Assembly (NCBI GenBank): GCA_947378785.1
Contig: CANCLK010000012.1
Span: 1 to 54,438 of the forward strand
Length of the DNA: 54,438 nt
Direction: 5' to 3'
From: Comamonadaceae bacterium
Lineage (GTDB): Bacteria; Pseudomonadota; Gammaproteobacteria; Burkholderiales; Burkholderiaceae_C
A model generated the notes under the pieces. That model made no database searches and was not told where the DNA came from. It saw nothing but the letters and a program-made list of their open reading frames with translations. The position numbers and the translations under genes were made by a program. This document shows positions 17,019 through 25,562 of the stretch, one piece after another (the first letter of the stretch is position 1; each line of letters starts with the position of its first letter).

Positions 17019-18760
17019 ATTCGAAAAACCCTGGGCTGTCAGTCGCTCATGCCTTGGCTGCTGGTCTGAAGCGCCACGGTGTGACAGAAGTATTCGGTCA
17101 AAGCATTCCCTCTGTGCTGCATTTGGTGGGACCGGAATTCGGCATCCGCCAGATCGCCTACAGGTCGGAAAACGCAGGCGGTGCGATGGCCGATGGCTAT
17201 GCCCGCATCTCGCACAAAGTTGCCGTCATCACCGCCCAGAATGGACCTGCCGCGACGCTGCTTGTGGCCCCACTCGCCGAGGCACTGAAGGCCTCTGTGC
17301 CCATCGTCGCCATCGTTCAAGACGTTTCGCGCGCAACGGTGGATCGGAATGCATTTCAGGAGCTTGATCACATCTCGCTGTTCCAGGCCTGCACGAAATG
17401 GGTGCGACGGGTCGACCGGGCTGATCGGGTTGAAGACTATCTTGACATGGCATTCACCGCCGCTGCGACTGGGCGCTGCGGACCCGCGGTGTTGATCGTG
17501 CCGATGGACTTGCTGCGAGAGCCTGCACCAACGGGCGGCAAGCGGTCGGCCAGTTATGGCACCTACCCGATGGACCCGGTGGTCCCGACGGCGGATCGCA
17601 TTGCGGAGGCAGCACAACTGCTGGCCGGTGCCAAGCGGCCGCTCATCATGGCAGGCGGTGGCGTGCACCTGTCAGGCGCAGTGGCCGAACTCGTGGCGCT
17701 CAGCGCCGCGCTCCAGATTCCAGTCGCTACCACCAACATGGGAAAGGGTGCGTTTGACGAGCTGAACCCACTTTCTGCAGGGGTCTTCGGCAACGCGATG
17801 GGCGACGGAACGCTGGGCAAGAAACTGCGCCACCTTTGCACAGACGCCGATGTTGTGCTGTTGGTCGGCACGCGCACCAATCAGAACGGGACAGACGGCT
17901 GGAGCCTCCTACCGAAGGCAGGCAACAGCGCGAGGCTGATACACATTGACGCCGACAGCATGGAGATAGGCCGCAACTACGAGGCTCTGCGCTTAGCGGG
18001 AGACGCAAAATTCACGCTACAACGACTACTTGACCAATGCAACACGCTCGATCTTGGCGCTCGTCTCAAGTCAGCCACGACAGTCAAAGAAGAAATCGCA
18101 GCGGCAAAAGCAGCCGTTGCGAGTCACCCGCTACACCCAGAGCCAGGCACAGTGGGTTCTATTCGACCTGAGTTTTTGATGCGGCAGATCGACGCGCGCC
18201 TCGGTCCCGATGACATCGTGACGGCCGATGCCAGTTATGCGACTAACTGGGTCGCGGGGTTCCTGACCTCGAAGAAGGCGGGGATGCGCTTTTTAACCCC
18301 GCGCGGTCTGGCAGGGCTGGGCTGGGGGCTGCCAATGGCGATGGGTGCCAAGCTTGCACGACCAGGGAGCCGCGTGATCAGCATCGTCGGCGACGGCGGC
18401 TTTGCACACTGCTGGTCAGAGCTCGAAACCTTGCGCCGCGAGCGTCTGGATATCTTGGTGATTGTTCTGCACAACCGCATCCTCGGCTATCAAGCGCATG
18501 CTGAGAATGTCATGTACGGAAACCACAGCTCAGCCTGCATGCTGACGGATGTGAACCACGCCGCCATCGCGGTCGCATGTGGTTGCCTTGGCACACGCAT
18601 CGACGATCCAGCGCAACTTGCGCCTGCGCTGGACACTTGGTTCCGCGAGGGCGGGCCGTGCCTGCTAGATGTCAGCATAGATCCGGCAGCATACCCACCC
18701 CTCGGGCTCTACGATGGAAAAGATCCCATGGCATCCGTGCCACTGCACATCGTCGTCTGA
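17015..18760 (+). CDS. Thiamine-diphosphate-dependent enzyme (acetolactate synthase/benzoylformate decarboxylase family)
   Basis: A 581-aa protein with the three-domain POX/AHAS architecture: PYR domain with the cofactor-activating Glu52 in YRSENAGGAMADGYAR, a central Rossmann-like domain (RPLIMAGGGVHLSGA), and a PP domain whose Mg/ThDP motif is GDGGFAHCWSEL through LHNRILGY. The family covers acetolactate synthase, benzoylformate and phenylpyruvate decarboxylases, sulfoacetaldehyde acetyltransferase and cyclohexane-1,2-dione hydrolase. The catabolic context (IclR, cupin, Bug) argues against a biosynthetic acetolactate synthase, and no small regulatory subunit gene is nearby. It overlaps the cupin gene by 4 nt. 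The substrate is probably a 2-oxo acid or 1,2-dione. Confidence 0.88.
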   Translation: MNSKNPGLSVAHALAAGLKRHGVTEVFGQSIPSVLHLVGPEFGIRQIAYRSENAGGAMADGYARISHKVAVITAQNGPAATLLVAPLAEALKASVPIVAIVQDVSRATVDRNAFQELDHISLFQACTKWVRRVDRADRVEDYLDMAFTAAATGRCGPAVLIVPMDLLREPAPTGGKRSASYGTYPMDPVVPTADRIAEAAQLLAGAKRPLIMAGGGVHLSGAVAELVALSAALQIPVATTNMGKGAFDELNPLSAGVFGNAMGDGTLGKKLRHLCTDADVVLLVGTRTNQNGTDGWSLLPKAGNSARLIHIDADSMEIGRNYEALRLAGDAKFTLQRLLDQCNTLDLGARLKSATTVKEEIAAAKAAVASHPLHPEPGTVGSIRPEFLMRQIDARLGPDDIVTADASYATNWVAGFLTSKKAGMRFLTPRGLAGLGWGLPMAMGAKLARPGSRVISIVGDGGFAHCWSELETLRRERLDILVIVLHNRILGYQAHAENVMYGNHSSACMLTDVNHAAIAVACGCLGTRIDDPAQLAPALDTWFREGGPCLLDVSIDPAAYPPLGLYDGKDPMASVPLHIVV

Positions 18761-18793
18761 GCTAACGATAAAAAATAGTGATGGAGACCACCC

Positions 18794-19768
18794 ATGAGAC
18801 TTGACAAGAAATTTTTACGCATTGCGTTGCTCACGTTGTTTGCGATCAACGTGCCTCTTGATGCCGTCGCACAGGTCTACCCCACAAAACCTATTCGCAT
18901 GATCATCCCGTTCGCGGCGGGGGGTATCACCGACTCGGCGGGCCGACTGATCGCCGAGAGGCTGAGCATCAAACTCGGCAAGCCGGTTATTGTTGATAAC
19001 CGCGGCGGCGGGGGCTCACGCATCGGTGCCGACATGGCAGCCAAGTCAGTGGCAGATGGCTACACGCTGCTCTACGCGAATTCATCGTCACACGCATCCC
19101 TGGTGGCGACCAGCAAGGATCTGCCGTATGACCCGATCAAAGATTTCGCTCACATCGTGCAGGCGTTCTCTTATCCATCAGTCCTCGTCTGCGGACCGAA
19201 TGTGCCCTACAACAATGTGCAGGAGATGATCGAGTACGCCAAAAAAAATCCGGACGTTGTCACCAACGGCAGCGCTGGCAAAGGTAGCGGAAATCACTTC
19301 ATGAACGAATTGTTCAATTCGATGGCCAACGTGAAGATCACGCATGTCCCCTACCGCGGTAGCAGTCAGGCGCTGATCGACACATTGGCCGGCACCACCA
19401 GTTGCACTTTCGACGGTTCTTCCAAACAGTTTGTGGACACCGGGAAGTTGAAGGCCATCGCCGTGACAGGCCTGGTGCGCGACCCACGCTTTCCAACTGT
19501 TCCAACGCTCAACGAGGCAGGCCTTAAAGGGTACAACATCGTGACTTGGCAGGGCTTGGTAGCGCCTAAGGGAACGCCGGAGGGCATCGTGCAAAAGCTC
19601 AACCAAGCTGTCAACGAAATACTGCAGGAACCCACCACAAGGGCAAAGGCTGCAGAGTTGGGCCTGATGCTCGGCGGCGGGACGCCAGAAAAATTCAGGA
19701 CAACTATTCAAGAGGACATCGCTCGATACCAAAAAATTTCGAAGGATGCTAACCTGACTTTCGACTGA
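18794..19768 (+). CDS. Bug-family periplasmic solute receptor (TctC-like)
   Basis: A 324-aa tripartite-tricarboxylate-transporter receptor. The signal peptide MRLDKKFLRIALLTLFAIN... is cleaved after AVAQ, and the mature chain begins with the family hallmark YPTKPIRMIIPFAAGG, followed by NRGGGGSRIGAD and a DPIKDF segment. Bug proteins bind carboxylates or related small metabolites between two lobes. GGAG eight bases before the ATG supports the start. It is 33 nt downstream of the ThDP enzyme and is the last gene of that operon. No TctA/TctB membrane subunits are encoded in the window. Confidence 0.92.
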   Translation: MRLDKKFLRIALLTLFAINVPLDAVAQVYPTKPIRMIIPFAAGGITDSAGRLIAERLSIKLGKPVIVDNRGGGGSRIGADMAAKSVADGYTLLYANSSSHASLVATSKDLPYDPIKDFAHIVQAFSYPSVLVCGPNVPYNNVQEMIEYAKKNPDVVTNGSAGKGSGNHFMNELFNSMANVKITHVPYRGSSQALIDTLAGTTSCTFDGSSKQFVDTGKLKAIAVTGLVRDPRFPTVPTLNEAGLKGYNIVTWQGLVAPKGTPEGIVQKLNQAVNEILQEPTTRAKAAELGLMLGGGTPEKFRTTIQEDIARYQKISKDANLTFD

Positions 19769-19808
19769 ACAGGCCGCCGCGTCTTATACGCGACCCCACG
19801 GTTAGCGT

Positions 19809-20789
19809 TCACGCGGGCACCGGCAGATTCATCAGCGGATGCCAGCAAGCCATCCGCGTGTTGCCTTGGTTGACCATCGGCGGAATCTCCGCCCTGCACT
19901 GCGCGCTGGCGTGAGCACAACGCGGTGCAAAGCTGCAACCAGCTGGCAAGTCGGACAAATTCGGCGGACTGCCGGGGATAGCCCGCAAGGGTTGGCCGCG
20001 GTTGTCACTGCTGACCGTGGACGCCAGCAAGCCAGCACTGTAGGGGTGGCGGGCTCCGTACACCATGCCGGCGGCCGAGTTTTCTTCGACGATGCGGCCG
20101 GCATACATGACAGCAATTCGGTCGGCCACTTCAACTGCCGCGCCGATGTCGTGGGTGACAAAAATCACCGCCATGCCGGTTTCGCGTTGAAGCTCACGCA
20201 GCAGCAGCAAAATCTGAATCTGCACCGTGGCGTCAAGTGCGGTGGTGGGTTCGTCGGCCAGCAACAGTTTGGGTTTGCAGGCCAGCGCCAGCGCGATCAT
20301 GGCGCGTTGTCGCATGCCGCCAGAGAGTTCGTGCGGGTAGGCATCGAAGCGTCGCTTGGCTTGCGGTATTTGTACCCGCTCCAACATGTGCAGCGCCTGA
20401 CTTCGGGCCGCAGTTTCATTGATGGATTCGTGCGCGCGAATGGCTTCGGTGATTTGTTGACCGATGGTGTAAACCGGGTCAAAGGCCAGCCCAGCCTCTT
20501 GAAACACCATCGAGACAACACCGCCCCGATAGGCGTCCAGCGGCCGGCCTTGCAAGGCCATCACGTCAATCCCGTCGACGTGAATCTGGCCACTGACACG
20601 CGTTGTTTTCGGCGAGTACAGTTTCAACAAGGTGCGCAAGGTGACGCTCTTGCCTGAGCCAGATTCCCCAAGTAAACCCAAGACCTCACCGGCCTTCAAG
20701 TCAAAGCTGACTTGGTTTAATGCACTGGCATGGCGGCTGCCATGAAATTCGACACTCAGGTCTTTGACCGAAACCAAGGGCGCGTTCAT
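19809..20789 (-). CDS. Peptide/nickel-type ABC transporter ATP-binding protein (DppD/OppD)
   Basis: A 326-aa ATPase: Walker A GESGSGKS (about residue 39), signature LSGGMRQRAMIAL, Walker B LLLADEPTTALD, switch His in VTHD, and the C-terminal oligopeptide-transporter extension with a Cys-rich GSPPNLSDLPAGCSFAPRCA motif. That motif binds an Fe-S cluster in some DppD proteins. It is the last gene of the five-gene operon and overlaps the DppF-like gene by ATGA. It drives inner-membrane import together with its partner. Confidence 0.94.
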   Translation of the reverse strand: MNAPLVSVKDLSVEFHGSRHASALNQVSFDLKAGEVLGLLGESGSGKSVTLRTLLKLYSPKTTRVSGQIHVDGIDVMALQGRPLDAYRGGVVSMVFQEAGLAFDPVYTIGQQITEAIRAHESINETAARSQALHMLERVQIPQAKRRFDAYPHELSGGMRQRAMIALALACKPKLLLADEPTTALDATVQIQILLLLRELQRETGMAVIFVTHDIGAAVEVADRIAVMYAGRIVEENSAAGMVYGARHPYSAGLLASTVSSDNRGQPLRAIPGSPPNLSDLPAGCSFAPRCAHASAQCRAEIPPMVNQGNTRMACWHPLMNLPVPA

Positions 20790-21859
20790 GTGGCGCTTTC
20801 TAGTGTTGTGGCGGTATGCCCTGACGCAGCGTCATTCATGTGACAAGCGACCAAATGACCAACCAACTGTGCGGCAGGCACTAGGGATGGTGCGCGCTCA
20901 GTACAGACCGCTTCTGCGTGCACGCAACGCTCCCGAAAACGACATCCGGCGGGCGGGTTGATCGGGTTCGGAGGGTCACCGCTCAAAGGCGATTTTTGGG
21001 TGCGATGGGCCGGGTCCATGGACGGTACCGCCGACAGCAAAGCGCGCGTGTACGGATGCGCAGCTTGACCATAAATTTGGTCCACCGGGCCAATTTCCAC
21101 CACCTGACCGAGGTACATCACCATCACTTCGTCGCAGATGTAATGCACCACATGCAGGTCATGCGAGATGAACAAGTAAGTCAACTGATGTTCGGCTTTG
21201 AGCTCTTGCAGCAGGTTCAGCACCTGCGCTTGCACTGACTTGTCCAGCGCAGCCACGGCTTCGTCCAGAATCACCAAGCGCGGGTTGAAGGCGAGCGCGC
21301 GGGCAATGTTGACGCGCTGGCGTTGGCCGCCCGAGAGTTCATGCGGATAGCGCGAAGCGAACTGTTCGGGCTCAAGCCCGACCCGAGCCAGCAGTTGGCG
21401 GGCACGCTCGTTGGCTTGTGCTTCAGTCAAGCCATGTTCACGCGGCCCGTAGGCGATGGTCTCGAGGATGGTCAAGCGCGGGTTCAGTGATGCAAACGAA
21501 TCCTGAAAAACCATTTGCAGGTTGCGCCTGAAGGCTTTGAGTTCAATGCCACCAAACTCACCGACGCCCTCACCATCAAAAATCAAGGTGCCGCTGTCGG
21601 GATCCATCAGACGCGCAATCAACCTCGCCGTGGTCGACTTGCCGCAACCGGATTCACCCACGATACCCAGCGTTTTGCCTTTGGCCACCGTGAAGTTAAT
21701 GCCATCGACAGCATGCACAAATTTTTTCTCGCGCTCCAGCAGTCCCCCCCGCACCGGAAAGTACTTTTTTAAATTTCGCACGATCAACAGCGGTTGCGCC
21801 GGGCCACCGCGGTCTACTGAATCGGTCATATCGTCCCTATTGCTCAGGTTGCTGCTCAT
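20786..21859 (-). CDS. Peptide/nickel-type ABC transporter ATP-binding protein (DppF/OppF)
   Basis: A 357-aa ATPase of the OppF subgroup: the typical LKKYFPVRGGLLER N-terminus, Walker A GESGCGKSTTARLI, signature LSGGQRQRVNIARAL, Walker B LVILDEAVAALD and C-terminal PPAGCRFRERCVHAE. The Walker B region has AVAALD instead of the usual AVSALD. The frame is open further upstream, but ATG 21859 overlaps the permease stop (ATGA), giving a coupled start; ATG 21826, preceded by AGGGA, is a second option. It pairs with the DppD-like subunit encoded next. Confidence 0.93.
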   Translation of the reverse strand: MSSNLSNRDDMTDSVDRGGPAQPLLIVRNLKKYFPVRGGLLEREKKFVHAVDGINFTVAKGKTLGIVGESGCGKSTTARLIARLMDPDSGTLIFDGEGVGEFGGIELKAFRRNLQMVFQDSFASLNPRLTILETIAYGPREHGLTEAQANERARQLLARVGLEPEQFASRYPHELSGGQRQRVNIARALAFNPRLVILDEAVAALDKSVQAQVLNLLQELKAEHQLTYLFISHDLHVVHYICDEVMVMYLGQVVEIGPVDQIYGQAAHPYTRALLSAVPSMDPAHRTQKSPLSGDPPNPINPPAGCRFRERCVHAEAVCTERAPSLVPAAQLVGHLVACHMNDAASGHTATTLESAT

Positions 21860-22755
21860 CGTCGAACGTCCATGGCAGACCGCACACCATCTGCCAGCAG
21901 ATTGAAGGCGATTGAAGTGATAAAAATCATCGCCCCCGGGAGCGCGGCAACCCAAGGGTTGCGAAAGATGGCCGAGCGCAATGTGTTGAGCATCAGGCCC
22001 CACTCAGGTTCAGGCGGTTTGACACCCAAGCCCAAAAAGGACAAGCCCGAACCCAAAATCATGCTGACGCTCAGCAAACCGGTGGCGTACACAAACACAG
22101 GGCCGAGCACGTTGCCCAGCACATGCACACGAATGATCGAGAAGGCGCCAGCGCCACTCATTCTTGCAGCCTCGATGTAGTCGAGGCGACGCACTTGGGT
22201 CGTCACGCTTTCAGCGACCCGCACCATCTGCGGCACAAACACCAGTGTCAACGCAATCAGGCTATTGCTCATGCCCGGGCCCAAGGCGCCGGCAATCGCC
22301 ACGGCCAAGAGCACCGACGGAAACGCATAAAAAACGTCCAGCACGCGCATCGTCAGCATGTTGGTGCGGCCGCCGACATAGCCTGCCAACAAACCGATAG
22401 ACGTGCCGATGACAAAAGCCGACAGCACCGGCACGACACCCATCAGCAAAGACAGACGTCCGCCGTACATCAGGCGCGTCAGCATGTCGCGCCCCAATTC
22501 GTCGGTGCCCAGCCAGTGACCCGGCGAACCGATGGGCAGCAGACGGTTCATCATGCTGGCTTTGAAGGGATCGGCCGGCGCGATCCAGGGCGCAAAAATA
22601 GCCGCGCCAATGATGATCGCCAAGACAACAATGCTGATCATGGCCACGCGGTCTTGCCGCAACTGACGCAAGACCACCATCCAAAAACTGCGGCTTGGCG
22701 CTGGCGCAATAGCAGCAGGCATAGCCACATGGGTAGAAGACAAGGTGGTTTTCAT
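21856..22755 (-). CDS. Peptide/nickel-type ABC transporter permease (DppC)
   Basis: A 299-aa inner-membrane protein with about six helices. It has the OppC N-terminal motif IVVLAIIIGAAIFAPWIAP and HWLGTDELGRDMLTRLMYGG, plus the cytoplasmic EAA loop (YIEAARMSGAGAFSIIRVHV) that contacts the ATPases. It starts immediately after the DppB stop (22756) and overlaps the ATPase gene downstream, so the genes form one operon. Confidence 0.94.
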   Translation of the reverse strand: MKTTLSSTHVAMPAAIAPAPSRSFWMVVLRQLRQDRVAMISIVVLAIIIGAAIFAPWIAPADPFKASMMNRLLPIGSPGHWLGTDELGRDMLTRLMYGGRLSLLMGVVPVLSAFVIGTSIGLLAGYVGGRTNMLTMRVLDVFYAFPSVLLAVAIAGALGPGMSNSLIALTLVFVPQMVRVAESVTTQVRRLDYIEAARMSGAGAFSIIRVHVLGNVLGPVFVYATGLLSVSMILGSGLSFLGLGVKPPEPEWGLMLNTLRSAIFRNPWVAALPGAMIFITSIAFNLLADGVRSAMDVRR

Positions 22756-23709
22756 TCAGGTACGTCCCATGCGGGGATCAATCAGCGGCTGCAAAATATC
22801 CACCAACAAATTCAAAGCCACAAAGAAAAGGCAAAGCACCAAAATCGTTCCCTGCAACAGCGGAATGTCACGTTGAAAGATGGCGGTGTTCAACAAGAAA
22901 CCCGTGCCAGGCCAAGCAAAAACGGTCTCGACCAAGATCGATCCGCCCATCAAATAACCCAGTTGCAAACCCGCCACGGCCAGCACGGTGGGCGCTGTGT
23001 TTTTGGCCACATGCCGAAAGATCGCCTGATGACTCAAACCACGGGCTCTGAGCGCCATGACAAATTCTTGTTCCAACATGTCGGCCACCAGCGCCCTCAC
23101 AGTGCGCGTGATGATGCCCAAGGGAATCACCGACAGCGTCAAAGCCGGCAGCACCAAGTAACGCATGTGCTCAAGGTCCCAAAGCCATTCCGCCGAGCCA
23201 CCCGGACCCGCACCCATCGCTGGGAACCAGCCCAGCCAAGTCGAGAAAATAATCGTCAGTACCAAGCCTAGCCAGTAGTGCGGAATGCTGACGCCAATGA
23301 CCGAGAGCACCGTCGCCAGCCGGTCTATCCAGCTGCCATGCCAATAGCCTGCCAATGCGCCCAAGATGCAACCCAGCAGCACACCCGCAAAACCGGCAAC
23401 ACCAGCCAATACGAGTGTGTTGCTAACGGCACTCAAGACCTCAGTGGCGACCTCGCGGCCCGAGGCAATGGACTTGCCGAGATCGCCCTGCACGGCCCGC
23501 AGCAACCATTTCCCGTATTGAACAGGAATCGGTTGGTCCAGACCGTAAGCGGCTTTCAACGCTTCAACCACTTCAGCTGGTGCATCGGCCGGCGCGATGG
23601 CGTTCAAGGGGTCACCCGGTGCCAGATAAACCAACATGAACGACACCAACGTCACACTTAGCGCAATCGGAATGGTGTAGAGAAGGCGCTTCAAAACATA
23701 CGACAACAT
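22756..23709 (-). CDS. Peptide/nickel-type ABC transporter permease (DppB)
   Basis: A 317-aa permease with the OppB N-terminus MLSYVLKRLLYTIPIALSVT, PGDPLNAI, and the EAA motif FVMALRARGLSHQAIFRHVA. About six transmembrane helices. It lies 6 nt downstream of the substrate-binding protein gene and directly abuts dppC. Confidence 0.94.
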   Translation of the reverse strand: MLSYVLKRLLYTIPIALSVTLVSFMLVYLAPGDPLNAIAPADAPAEVVEALKAAYGLDQPIPVQYGKWLLRAVQGDLGKSIASGREVATEVLSAVSNTLVLAGVAGFAGVLLGCILGALAGYWHGSWIDRLATVLSVIGVSIPHYWLGLVLTIIFSTWLGWFPAMGAGPGGSAEWLWDLEHMRYLVLPALTLSVIPLGIITRTVRALVADMLEQEFVMALRARGLSHQAIFRHVAKNTAPTVLAVAGLQLGYLMGGSILVETVFAWPGTGFLLNTAIFQRDIPLLQGTILVLCLFFVALNLLVDILQPLIDPRMGRT

Positions 23710-23715
23710 CAGCGT

Positions 23716-25326
23716 TTACATCTTCAGCGTGGTCAGGTCTTGGAACCAATGCTGAGCCTGCACAAAGCCTTTGACTTTGGAAGACAGAACGTGCGGATTG
23801 ACGTCATGCACCACCCACAGCATCAGCGCTTCATCCACCATCGTTTGGTGCACGGTGGCCAGCAAAGCATCCTGAACTTTTGGGCTGAAGCTGGTGCGAA
23901 CTTTGTCGAGTGCGGCATCCACTTTAGGGTTGTTGTAGCCACCCCAATTGACGCCATTGGGCGCGACGTAACGGCTGTCCACAAAACGGGTGATGCCGTA
24001 GAACGGGTCAGACGTGACATAGCCCAGATTGATCGCGCTGATACCTTTGCCGGCGTTCATCTCGGCCTTGACACCGCTGCGCCAGTGCAGGTAGAGCGTT
24101 TCAAGTTCGACCACTTCAAACTCAAGCTGAATACCCACTTCTGCCAGACTTTGCTGGATGTATTCGTTCATCGGCAAGGACAGCATCTGACCCGTGCCGC
24201 CTTGGGCGATGATGACCTTGGCTTTCAGTGGCTTTTCTTTGCTATAGCCGGCTTGCTTCATCAGCGCTTTGGCAGCAGCAACGTCGTAGCCGAGCTTGAA
24301 AGTAGGCTTGCCAAACCAAGGGCTGGAGCTGTCAAGTTGGCCTTTGGCCGGAACCGCCAAACCATTGAGCAGTTTCACAATACCGTCGCGGTCAATCGCC
24401 AAGTTTGCGGCTTTGCGCACGCGAATATCAACCCAAGGTGAACCGGGCTGGGTGCTGAAGTGATATGGCCAAACGTGTGGCGTGACATTTTTCACCAGCT
24501 TGAAACCGGCGCTCACCAGTTGCGGCACCACATCAGGCGGCGGTGTTTCGATCAGGTCAACCTGGCCGCTGAGCAGTGCGTTGGAACGCGTCAAGGCGTC
24601 AGGGATGGGGATGAGCACAATGCGGTCGGTTTGCGCCATCCGGGTCTTGTCCCAGTAGGTGGCGTTTTTAACCAACTCAGCACGTTCGCGGGGCACCAGT
24701 TTGTCCAGCTTGAATGGGCCTGTGCCCGATGGCTGCGTGGCAAATTTATTCCAGTCACGGCCGAGTTTTTCCCACTGCGCAGGGCTCGAAATCAGGAACC
24801 ACGGGAGTTGATACGGAAAGAGAGCGTCAATGACTTTGGTGGTGATCTCCACCGTGTAGTCGTCCACCTTGGTATAGCTGGCAATCGACGGAATACGTGG
24901 CCGCACCTGAGCGCTTTGTTTGGCATCGAACTGCGGTGACTTGTCGTTCAGGACCTTGTCCAGATTCCAAATGACAGCATCGGCCTTGAACTCGGACCCG
25001 TCATGAAACTTCGCACCCTTGCGCAATTTAAAGACCCATTTTTTGTTGTCTTTGGCGTCAACTTTCCATTCGCTGGCCAGGCCAGGCATCAACTTGCCGG
25101 GGCGCGTGCCTATGTTGGATTCCCAAGACACCAGTGGGTCATACAGGGTGTGGCCTGTGAACTGATAGGCACCAGCGCCGCGGTCTGGTTGCCCCGTGGT
25201 GAGCGGAATGTCGGCCATTGAAATGCCGTAGCGTGCAACGGTTTCAGCCATCACCCCGGAATGCATGGCAAGAGCGACTGGAACAGACAGCAGCCAACGA
25301 GAAAGTTGCTTGGGCAACACGTGCAT
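23716..25326 (-). CDS. ABC transporter periplasmic substrate-binding protein, family 5 (DppA/OppA-like)
   Basis: A 536-aa extracytoplasmic solute-binding protein. The signal peptide MHVLPKQLSRWLLSVPVALA precedes an MAE cleavage region. SBP_bac_5 landmarks include LASEWKVDAKDNKKWVFKLR, GAKFHDGSEFKADAVIWNLD and GTGPFKLDKLVPRERAEL. The family imports oligopeptides, nickel complexes, glutathione or opines; ligand not predictable. An in-frame TTG at 25395 is open, but GGAG eight bases before ATG 25326 and the signal peptide fix the start. First gene of the SBP-B-C-F-D operon, with palindromes upstream at 25347 and 25485. Confidence 0.92.
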   Translation of the reverse strand: MHVLPKQLSRWLLSVPVALAMHSGVMAETVARYGISMADIPLTTGQPDRGAGAYQFTGHTLYDPLVSWESNIGTRPGKLMPGLASEWKVDAKDNKKWVFKLRKGAKFHDGSEFKADAVIWNLDKVLNDKSPQFDAKQSAQVRPRIPSIASYTKVDDYTVEITTKVIDALFPYQLPWFLISSPAQWEKLGRDWNKFATQPSGTGPFKLDKLVPRERAELVKNATYWDKTRMAQTDRIVLIPIPDALTRSNALLSGQVDLIETPPPDVVPQLVSAGFKLVKNVTPHVWPYHFSTQPGSPWVDIRVRKAANLAIDRDGIVKLLNGLAVPAKGQLDSSSPWFGKPTFKLGYDVAAAKALMKQAGYSKEKPLKAKVIIAQGGTGQMLSLPMNEYIQQSLAEVGIQLEFEVVELETLYLHWRSGVKAEMNAGKGISAINLGYVTSDPFYGITRFVDSRYVAPNGVNWGGYNNPKVDAALDKVRTSFSPKVQDALLATVHQTMVDEALMLWVVHDVNPHVLSSKVKGFVQAQHWFQDLTTLKM

Positions 25327-25346
25327 GAAAGAACTCCAAAAGTTGA

Positions 25347-25360
25347 GAGGTACATACCTC
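25347..25360. promoter_or_regulatory. Leader palindrome GAGGTA-CA-TACCTC
   Basis: A perfect 6-bp-arm dyad lies 20-35 nt before the substrate-binding protein ATG. On the reverse strand it includes an AGGAGG-like stretch. It could be an operator or a leader hairpin that affects translation of the ABC transporter operon. Confidence 0.35.
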
Positions 25361-25484
25361 CTATTGCACGCAATGTGCCAACTCTTGAAAAACAATCAGA
25401 TTCTCAAATAACTCACGGTCTCCATTGGGCCAACGATGAAAATAAACCGCTGCTCATTTTTTTGTGCGTGCAGAATATGTGTTG

Positions 25485-25500
25485 GCACCCATAAGGGTGC
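25485..25500. promoter_or_regulatory. 16-bp perfect palindrome GCACCC-ATAA-GGGTGC
   Basis: Perfect 6-bp arms lie in the 236-nt gap between the ABC transporter operon and the MDR gene, about 160 nt upstream of the substrate-binding protein start. No T-run follows on either strand, so an operator is more likely than a terminator. Confidence 0.45.
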
Positions 25501-25562
25501 ACGAATGCGCACCAAAAAGGACCGCTTCTGTCTGCAGTCAGTGATTCATATTTTTAAGATGG

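Noticed and set aside
22123-23271. 382-codon forward frame opposite the dppC/dppB permease genes
   Set aside because: His/Gln/Arg-rich composition, spans two antisense genes, no family features.
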